This document shows positions 58,692-64,000 of a DNA stretch of 64,000 bases, one piece after another. How positions within the stretch are numbered: position 1 is the first letter of the stretch; each line of letters opens with the position of its first letter. Position numbers and translations under genes: made by a program. Under the pieces are notes generated by a model. The model was not told where the DNA came from, ran no database searches, and worked only from the letters and a program-made list of their open reading frames with translations. The DNA is from Microbaculum marinisediminis (GTDB lineage Bacteria; Pseudomonadota; Alphaproteobacteria; Rhizobiales; Tepidamorphaceae): NCBI RefSeq assembly GCF_025397915.1, contig NZ_JALIDZ010000005.1:310001-374000 (forward strand), given 5' to 3'.

Positions 58692-59861
58692 ATGGCAGAC
58701 GAAGAGGAAGACGTCGATCAGGACGCCCTGGCGGCCCAGTGGGGCGCCGAGCTGACCGATGAGGACGACGACGCCTCCGACGACGACATCGCCGCCAAAT
58801 GGGCGTCGATGGTCGAGGACGAGGAGCCCGACACCGGCACCGGCGGGGGAACCGAGCGGGTCCTCAACCAGGACGAAATCGACAGCCTGCTCGGCTTCAA
58901 CGGCGACGCGGCGAACCGCGACGAGAAGAGCGGCATCCGCTCGATCATCAATTCGACGATCGTCTCCTACGAACGCCTGCCGATGCTGGAGATCATCTTC
59001 GATCGGCTGGTGCGGCTGCTGACCACGAGCCTGCGCAACTTCACCTCCGACAATGTCGAGGTCGCGCTGGACAGCCTGTCCTCCGTGCGCTTCGGCGACT
59101 ACCTGAACTCGATCCCGCTGCCGGCGATCCTCGCCGTGTTCAAGGCCGAGGAATGGGACAATTACGGCCTCGTGACGGTCGGTTCGAACCTGATCTATTC
59201 GATGGTCGACGTGCTGCTGGGCGGCGGGCGCGGCTCGATGCGGCTCCGGATCGAGGGGCGTCCGTACACGACCATCGAGATGAACCTGATCCGGCGCATG
59301 ATCGAGCTGGTTCTGGCCGATGCCGACCAGGCCTTCGCGCCGCTGTCTCCGGTCCACTTCAACGTCGAGCGGCTCGAGACCAATCCGCGCTTCGCCGCGA
59401 TCGCACGGCCGGCCAACGCGGCGATCCTGGTCAAGCTCAGGATCGACATGGAAGACCGCGGCGGCAATATCGAGGTGCTGCTGCCCTACGCGACGATCGA
59501 GCCGATCCGCGACATGCTCCTGCAGATGTTCATGGGCGAGAAGTTCGGCCGTGATCCGATCTGGGAGGGGCACCTGGCCAGCGAGATGTGGAATTCGACC
59601 GTCGAGATCGACGCGGTGCTGTTCGAGCAGTCGATGCCGCTCGACCGCGTCATGAACTTCAAGGTCGGGGACACGCTGGTGCTCGACCGTCGCACGACCG
59701 ACCCGGTCACGCTGCGTTGCGGCGAAACGATCCTGACCGACGGCAAGGCCGGTCGCGTCGGCGATCGGGTCGCCGTGCGGATCGCCAACCGGCTGCGCCG
59801 GCCGAAAATGACCTATGCCGCCTTCGAGAAGGCCGACAGACTTGCCGTGGAGGGAACGTGA
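58692..59861 (+). CDS. fliM: Flagellar motor switch protein FliM
   Basis: 389 residues. C-ring component binding CheY-P. An acidic N-terminal extension of about 55 residues (EEEDVDQDALAAQW) precedes the conserved LNQDEIDSLLGF, the CheY-contact motif, which is normally at the extreme N-terminus. The middle domain follows (YERLPMLEIIFDRLVRLLTT, LLGGGRGSMRLRIEGRPYTT), then a FliN-like SpoA C-terminus (LDRVMNFKVGDTLVLDRRTT). The stop overlaps the next gene by GTGA. Confidence 0.95.
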   Translation: MADEEEDVDQDALAAQWGAELTDEDDDASDDDIAAKWASMVEDEEPDTGTGGGTERVLNQDEIDSLLGFNGDAANRDEKSGIRSIINSTIVSYERLPMLEIIFDRLVRLLTTSLRNFTSDNVEVALDSLSSVRFGDYLNSIPLPAILAVFKAEEWDNYGLVTVGSNLIYSMVDVLLGGGRGSMRLRIEGRPYTTIEMNLIRRMIELVLADADQAFAPLSPVHFNVERLETNPRFAAIARPANAAILVKLRIDMEDRGGNIEVLLPYATIEPIRDMLLQMFMGEKFGRDPIWEGHLASEMWNSTVEIDAVLFEQSMPLDRVMNFKVGDTLVLDRRTTDPVTLRCGETILTDGKAGRVGDRVAVRIANRLRRPKMTYAAFEKADRLAVEGT

Positions 59862-60298
59862 GCGGATCGTCGCTGGGATTGCTGATCGAAAGCCTGGTCG
59901 CGGTGCTTCTGCTCGTGACCATCGGCTACTGCGTGGTGCTCAACCGGCGCCTGAAACGCCTGCGCGCGGATGAATCGTCGCTGCGCGAGACGATCGCCGA
60001 ACTGGTGCGGGCGACCTCGATCGCCGAACAGGCGATCGAGGGGCTCAAGGGCACCGTGGTCGAGTGTGACCGCGACCTGACCAACAAGCTGCGGCAGGCC
60101 GACCGGTTCAGCCGCTCCATCGAGAAGCAGGTGGAACTCGGTGGCAAGGTGCTGAGCCGCCTGTCGCGGATCACCGAGCTGGCGCGCGGTCACGGCCTGG
60201 TCGAGCCCGCCAGGACGCCGGCGACGGCGCGGGCCACGGCACGCGAAGGCGCGCCGGCCGGCCAGACAGTGGCGAAAGCCGCTGGCAGGGCGGCATGA
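59858..60298 (+). CDS. DUF6468 protein of the fliM operon
   Basis: 146 residues starting at a GTG that overlaps the fliM stop. One N-terminal transmembrane helix (GLLIESLVAVLLLVTIGYCV), then a coiled coil (LRADESSLRETIAELVRATS, CDRDLTNKLRQADRFSRSIE) and an Ala-rich tail. Matches DUF6468, found in rhizobial flagellar clusters after fliM. Function unknown; membrane-anchored coiled coil beside motor genes suggests a structural or stator role. ATGA overlap with the next gene. Confidence 0.85.
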   Translation: MSGSSLGLLIESLVAVLLLVTIGYCVVLNRRLKRLRADESSLRETIAELVRATSIAEQAIEGLKGTVVECDRDLTNKLRQADRFSRSIEKQVELGGKVLSRLSRITELARGHGLVEPARTPATARATAREGAPAGQTVAKAAGRAA

Positions 60299-61083
60299 AA
60301 GATCTCCGGCTGCTGCCGCTGGTCATCATCGCCGTCGGCGCGCTGCTCGTCCTCAAGGGCGTCGGGCTGATCGTCGGCGAACCCAACCTGGTTGGCGGAA
60401 GCCGTCCGGCGCTGGCCCAGGACAGCGCCGCACCGCAGGACGGGGGGGCGCAGGAGACAGCCGGGCAGGGCGAGGCGCCGCAGCCGGACGGGCAGGATCA
60501 GACTTCGGCGCAGGCGGGAGCCGACGGACAGAAAGCCGCCGCGACCACCGAGAGAAAGACGCCCGAAGCGGCGAAGGCCGACGAACCGTCCTTCCTGGAG
60601 CGGGTCCTGGGCAGCGAGAGCCGGTCGCGCGAGGCGATCCTCGACAGCCTGGGAGAGCGGCGCCAGGAGCTGGAAGCGCGCGAGAAGGAACTGGACCTGC
60701 GCGAGAACCTGCTGAAGGCGGCCGAGCAGCGGCTGGAACAGCGGATCGCCGAGCTGAAGGACCTGGAAGCGCGCATCACCGCGGTCGAAGCCGAACGCAA
60801 GGGCGAGGACGACGAGCGGATGAAGAACGTCGTCACGATGTACGAGAGCATGAAGCCGAAGGACGCGGCGCGCATCTTCAACCGGCTCGACATGTCGGTC
60901 GTCTCCAAGGTCGCGAGCCTGATGAGCGCGAGGCAGATGGCGCTTGTGCTGGCGGAAATGGACTCCGAGGTGGCGCAGCGGCTGACGCTGGAACTGTCCG
61001 CAAAAAGCGCGGATCCCATTGCCGACACCGGTGGCGCCGGCGGCGAACTGCCCAAGATCGTCGGAACCCGACCGGTCAATTAG
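60295..61083 (+). CDS. MotE-family periplasmic coiled-coil protein
   Basis: 262 residues. N-terminal signal anchor (LRLLPLVIIAVGALLVLKGV), a Gln/Ala/Gly-rich linker (about residues 40-100), a coiled coil (ERRQELEAREKELDLRENLL, EQRLEQRIAELKDLEARITA), and the MgtE-N-like block YESMKPKDAARIFNRLDMSV followed by LVLAEMDSEVAQRLTLEL. MotE in Sinorhizobium is a chaperone for the motility protein MotC. Overlaps DUF6468 by ATGA and precedes the TPR gene by 115 bases. Confidence 0.88.
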   Translation: MKDLRLLPLVIIAVGALLVLKGVGLIVGEPNLVGGSRPALAQDSAAPQDGGAQETAGQGEAPQPDGQDQTSAQAGADGQKAAATTERKTPEAAKADEPSFLERVLGSESRSREAILDSLGERRQELEAREKELDLRENLLKAAEQRLEQRIAELKDLEARITAVEAERKGEDDERMKNVVTMYESMKPKDAARIFNRLDMSVVSKVASLMSARQMALVLAEMDSEVAQRLTLELSAKSADPIADTGGAGGELPKIVGTRPVN

Positions 61084-61198
61084 GCCCAATCCGGGATCCG
61101 GACTTAAGCCGCTATTTACTTGCCCGATCTAGTCTTTCTCCGGGATCGACAGGACGTCGATCGCGTCGCGCACATCGTGGCGTTCGACCGGAGAGAAC

Positions 61199-64000
61199 AT
61201 GAAAGCCGGCCCAGGCAGAATTGCCGCCCCTGGACTCGTATCGCGCTGCCTTGCCGGGCTGACGCGCGCGGCCGCGTGCCTGCTTGCCCTGTCGGCGCTG
61301 ACGGCAGCCGGCGGCGCCCGGGCGCAGGTGCCGGCAACCATCGAGGCCAGCGACACCGGAACCTACGCGCGGATGATCATCACGTTCGACAAGGACGTGC
61401 CGGCGTTCGACGTCACCGCGACGACAGGCGTCCTGGTTCTCGAATTCGATGAGCCCACCGCGCCGGACGTCGCGCGCCTCAGCGATGTCATCGGCCGCTT
61501 CATCACCGCCGCGCGGCGCGACCCCGACGGCGGCGCGATCCGCCTGGCGCTCGCCCAGCCGGTGACGGTGAACACGATGGAGGCCGGCGAAAAGCTGTTC
61601 GTCGATCTGATGCCGGGCGATTGGGTGGGGCTGCCGCCGGGGCTGCCGCAGGATGTGGTCGCCGAACTGGCGCGGCGCGCCGAGGAGACGGAGAAGCGCC
61701 AGCGCGAGCGCGAACTGCTCGAGAAATTCCGCAACTCAAAGCCCGTCGACGTCCGCGTTTCGAGCCTGCCGACCTTCACGCGCCTCGTGTTCGTCTTCGA
61801 AAGCGAGACGGATGGCCGCATCGAGCGGGACGTCGACAAGGCGAATGTCTATTTCGACAAGGCCGCACGTATCGATCTGTCCGGGCTGAAGCCGCGTCTG
61901 CCGTCCTATATCTCCGGCATCGAGTCGCGGCTCGGAGAGGGCGGTCTTGAGCTGTCGCTGACGGTCGATCCGGTGTCCCCGGTTCGCGGCTTCAGGGAAG
62001 GCAACACCTATGTCGTCGACGTGACGGCTCCGGGCAGCGCCGATGCCGGCGCGGCCGTTCTGGCGCCGCGCGCCGATGCCGATGTCGTCGACCTGCTGTC
62101 CGGCGACGTGCCGGGACGGCGCAGCCTGGCCGAGGAACACGAAGCCCTGGCCGCGGCGTTCGGGGCGGATGCGCAGGTCACGATCGCCGGGCAGGAGGCG
62201 CCCGCCGAGGCGCCGGATGCGGTTGCCGATCCCGAGCCCGCCGCTGATCCTGTCGCCGAGCCTCCCGCCACAGCTGAAACGGTAGCCGAACCCGAAATTG
62301 CCGAAGAGCCTGTCCTGGCCGAACAGCCCGTCCTGGCCGACCAGCCCCGCGGTGACGTGGACTATGTGCAGCCGGAGGCGCGCCGGTTCGCTTCCACCGT
62401 CAAGCTGACGCTCCCTTTCGACGCGCCGACCTCGGCGGCCGTGTTCGAGCAGGCGGGGGCGCTGTGGGCGGTGTTCGATTCACCGCAGCCGATCGACACC
62501 CGTATCCTGCGCAAGGACTTGAGCGGATATGCCTCCGCCGTCGACAGCTGGCGCAGCGGCAATACCTCCGTGCTGCGGCTGACGCTCGCCAAGCCGCTTC
62601 TGACGACGGTCTCGGGAGAGCCGGCGACCTGGGTGATCACGCTGGGCGACGTCATGCTGGAGCCGGGCTCTCCGCTCACCCTCCTTCGCGCGGTCAACGA
62701 GGATGGGCAGCCGGAAGCCATCGTGCAGTTTCCCAGCGCCGAAGCCGTCCACGAGATCCGGAATCCGGATGGCAGTGACCGGCTGTTCGTGACGACGGCC
62801 ATGCCGCCCTCGCGCTCGATCCCCAAGCCGTTCAATTTCGTCGAGTTCCAGGCGCCGACCACGATCCACGGGCTGGTGGTCCGACCGCTCGTCGACGACC
62901 TGAGCGTCAGGATCGACGGCGGCGATGTCCGTATCGGGCGTGGCAACGGCCTCGTCATGTCCGAGGTGAACGGACAGTACGCGCCCGGGCGCACCGCCGG
63001 CTTCGACGCGAGCCGTCCCGGCTTCGTCGACAGTATCGACGACAGCAGCCTGGATCCGGGCGCCGCCTACAAGCTGCTGTCGAAACACATCCGCGAGACG
63101 GCGGTCGCCGGGGACGTATCCCGTACCGGCTCGCGCGTGCAGATGGCGCGGGCGCTGCTGGGAACCGATCTCGGCGCGGAGGCGCTGGCGCAGCTCAGGC
63201 TGATCGAGCAGGAAGACCCCGCCGCGATGCGGGAGCCGGAGATCCGGGCGTTGCGCGGAATCGCCATGGCGATGATGCGCCGGCCCGACGAGGCGATCCG
63301 TGAGTTCGATACGTTCGGCCTCAACAGAAGCTCGGACGTCGCGCTGTGGCGCGGCGTCGCCGAGACCCAGAGGGGCAACTGGCGCGCCGCCGTCGCCGCC
63401 TTCGAGCAGGGCGCCCCGGCCTTGTCGAGCTACTCGGCGCGGCGTCAGAAGGATTTCCGGCTTGCGTCCGCGGAAGCCGCCCTCGAGGCCCGGGACTACG
63501 CCGAGGCGGCGGTGCGCATGGCCGAGCTGGAGGAGAACCAGGATTCCTCCGTGCCCGACCCGCACGTGGCGTTGCTGAGCGCGCGCCTGCAGATGGCGCT
63601 CGGCCGGACCGACGACGCGATCCGGGTTCTGGACAAGGTAATCGGCTCCGGAGACCGGCTGCTGGCCGCGCGGGCGCAGTTGCGCCGGGCCGAAGCGCTT
63701 CACAACGCCTACGGGTCGGCGCGATCCGACGAGATCATCTCGGATCTCGAACGGCTTGCGCTGTCGTGGCGAGGCGATGAGATCGAGCTCGGGGCCATGC
63801 GGCTTCTCGCCAATCTCCAGGTCGAGGCGTTCGACTACTACCGTGCCTTCGAGATCATGAAATCGGCAACGGTCGCGAACTCGGCTTCGCCGACGACGCG
63901 GGCGCTGCAGGACGACATGAACCGTGCCTTCCAGGAACTCTTCCTGGGCGGCCGGGCCGAGGAGATCCCGGCGGTCGATGCCCTGGCGCTGTACTACGAT
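61199..64000 (+). CDS. Large exported TPR-containing protein, 3'-truncated by window edge
   Basis: 934 residues visible and still open at the edge. GGAGAG five bases before the ATG supports the start. Signal peptide within residues 1-43 (ACLLALSALTAAGGARA). Two beta-rich domains follow: residues about 45-135 (TYARMIITFDKDVPAFDVTA) and 180-270. A Pro/Glu/Ala linker with short repeats (EEPVLAEQPVLADQP) is near 350-380. Another beta region has SVRIDGGDVRIG, and from about residue 610 onward there are TPR-like helices (REPEIRALRGIAMAMMRRPD). Proteins like this follow motE in rhizobial flagellar clusters; a periplasmic motor-scaffold role is inference. Confidence 0.85.
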   Translation, partial: MKAGPGRIAAPGLVSRCLAGLTRAAACLLALSALTAAGGARAQVPATIEASDTGTYARMIITFDKDVPAFDVTATTGVLVLEFDEPTAPDVARLSDVIGRFITAARRDPDGGAIRLALAQPVTVNTMEAGEKLFVDLMPGDWVGLPPGLPQDVVAELARRAEETEKRQRERELLEKFRNSKPVDVRVSSLPTFTRLVFVFESETDGRIERDVDKANVYFDKAARIDLSGLKPRLPSYISGIESRLGEGGLELSLTVDPVSPVRGFREGNTYVVDVTAPGSADAGAAVLAPRADADVVDLLSGDVPGRRSLAEEHEALAAAFGADAQVTIAGQEAPAEAPDAVADPEPAADPVAEPPATAETVAEPEIAEEPVLAEQPVLADQPRGDVDYVQPEARRFASTVKLTLPFDAPTSAAVFEQAGALWAVFDSPQPIDTRILRKDLSGYASAVDSWRSGNTSVLRLTLAKPLLTTVSGEPATWVITLGDVMLEPGSPLTLLRAVNEDGQPEAIVQFPSAEAVHEIRNPDGSDRLFVTTAMPPSRSIPKPFNFVEFQAPTTIHGLVVRPLVDDLSVRIDGGDVRIGRGNGLVMSEVNGQYAPGRTAGFDASRPGFVDSIDDSSLDPGAAYKLLSKHIRETAVAGDVSRTGSRVQMARALLGTDLGAEALAQLRLIEQEDPAAMREPEIRALRGIAMAMMRRPDEAIREFDTFGLNRSSDVALWRGVAETQRGNWRAAVAAFEQGAPALSSYSARRQKDFRLASAEAALEARDYAEAAVRMAELEENQDSSVPDPHVALLSARLQMALGRTDDAIRVLDKVIGSGDRLLAARAQLRRAEALHNAYGSARSDEIISDLERLALSWRGDEIELGAMRLLANLQVEAFDYYRAFEIMKSATVANSASPTTRALQDDMNRAFQELFLGGRAEEIPAVDALALYYD

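Overview
This window is a GC-rich chromosomal segment (by eye roughly two thirds G+C) from an alphaproteobacterium, most likely the order Hyphomicrobiales (Rhizobiales) or a close relative. The evidence is family content: FlaF/FlbT, FliX, a DUF6468-MotE flagellar block, a BA14K-type envelope protein, a DksA lacking most zinc cysteines, a cysG-DUF2849-cysI-cysH-DUF934 operon, a YcjX/YcjF pair, and dispersed CCGGG-CNYGA-CCCGG palindromes. I see no rRNA, tRNA, CRISPR array, insertion sequence or prophage. Both edges cut genes: cysG on the left and a large TPR protein on the right.

Layout. 1-5.9 kb: assimilatory sulfate/sulfite reduction operon plus a thioredoxin-reductase-like ferredoxin-NADP reductase. 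5.9-12.4 kb: small hypotheticals, a PuuA-like glutamine synthetase homologue, a methyltransferase, an Lrp/AsnC regulator framed by palindromic repeats, and a beta-hydroxyacid dehydrogenase. 12.4-17.8 kb: adenine deaminase, a polar amino-acid ABC importer without its ATPase, and a Tat-exported metallo-beta-lactamase-fold enzyme. 18.1-20.8 kb: Lrp/AsnC regulator, LysE exporter and FAD/NAD(P)-binding protein. 21.8-26.8 kb: molybdenum cofactor genes moeA-mobB-mobA and fdhD, divergent from an ApbC/Mrp Fe-S carrier. 26.9-40.7 kb: mixed housekeeping and envelope genes, including a methyltransferase with a histone-H1-like tail, a CoxE-like VWA protein and its probable MoxR partner 10 kb away, YcjX/YcjF, SixA, an enoyl-CoA hydratase, an FAD oxidoreductase, a diguanylate cyclase, and BA14K and fasciclin proteins. 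41-64 kb: flagellar genes (flgE-flgK-flgL; two flagellins with flbT-flaF; flgI-flgJ-flgN; fliX; flgF-flgG-flgA-flgH; fliL-fliM-DUF6468-MotE-TPR), interrupted by dksA.

How the genes work together. The cys genes make siroheme, reduce APS to sulfite and reduce sulfite to sulfide; the neighbouring reductase could supply reduced ferredoxin. The moe/mob/fdhD genes build and sulfurate bis-MGD cofactor for enzymes such as formate dehydrogenase. The flagellar block shows readable control signals: sigma-54 type promoters before flgE, flgI and flgF, CtrA-like sites before fliX and fliL, and CGGCA-N5/6-TGCC palindromes at enhancer distance. This is the hierarchy known from Caulobacter. The clearest unexplained items are the H1-tail methyltransferase, the uncharacterised partners in the sulfite-reductase operon, a twice-used composite palindrome around one lrp gene, and an unrecognised gene next to the flagellins.
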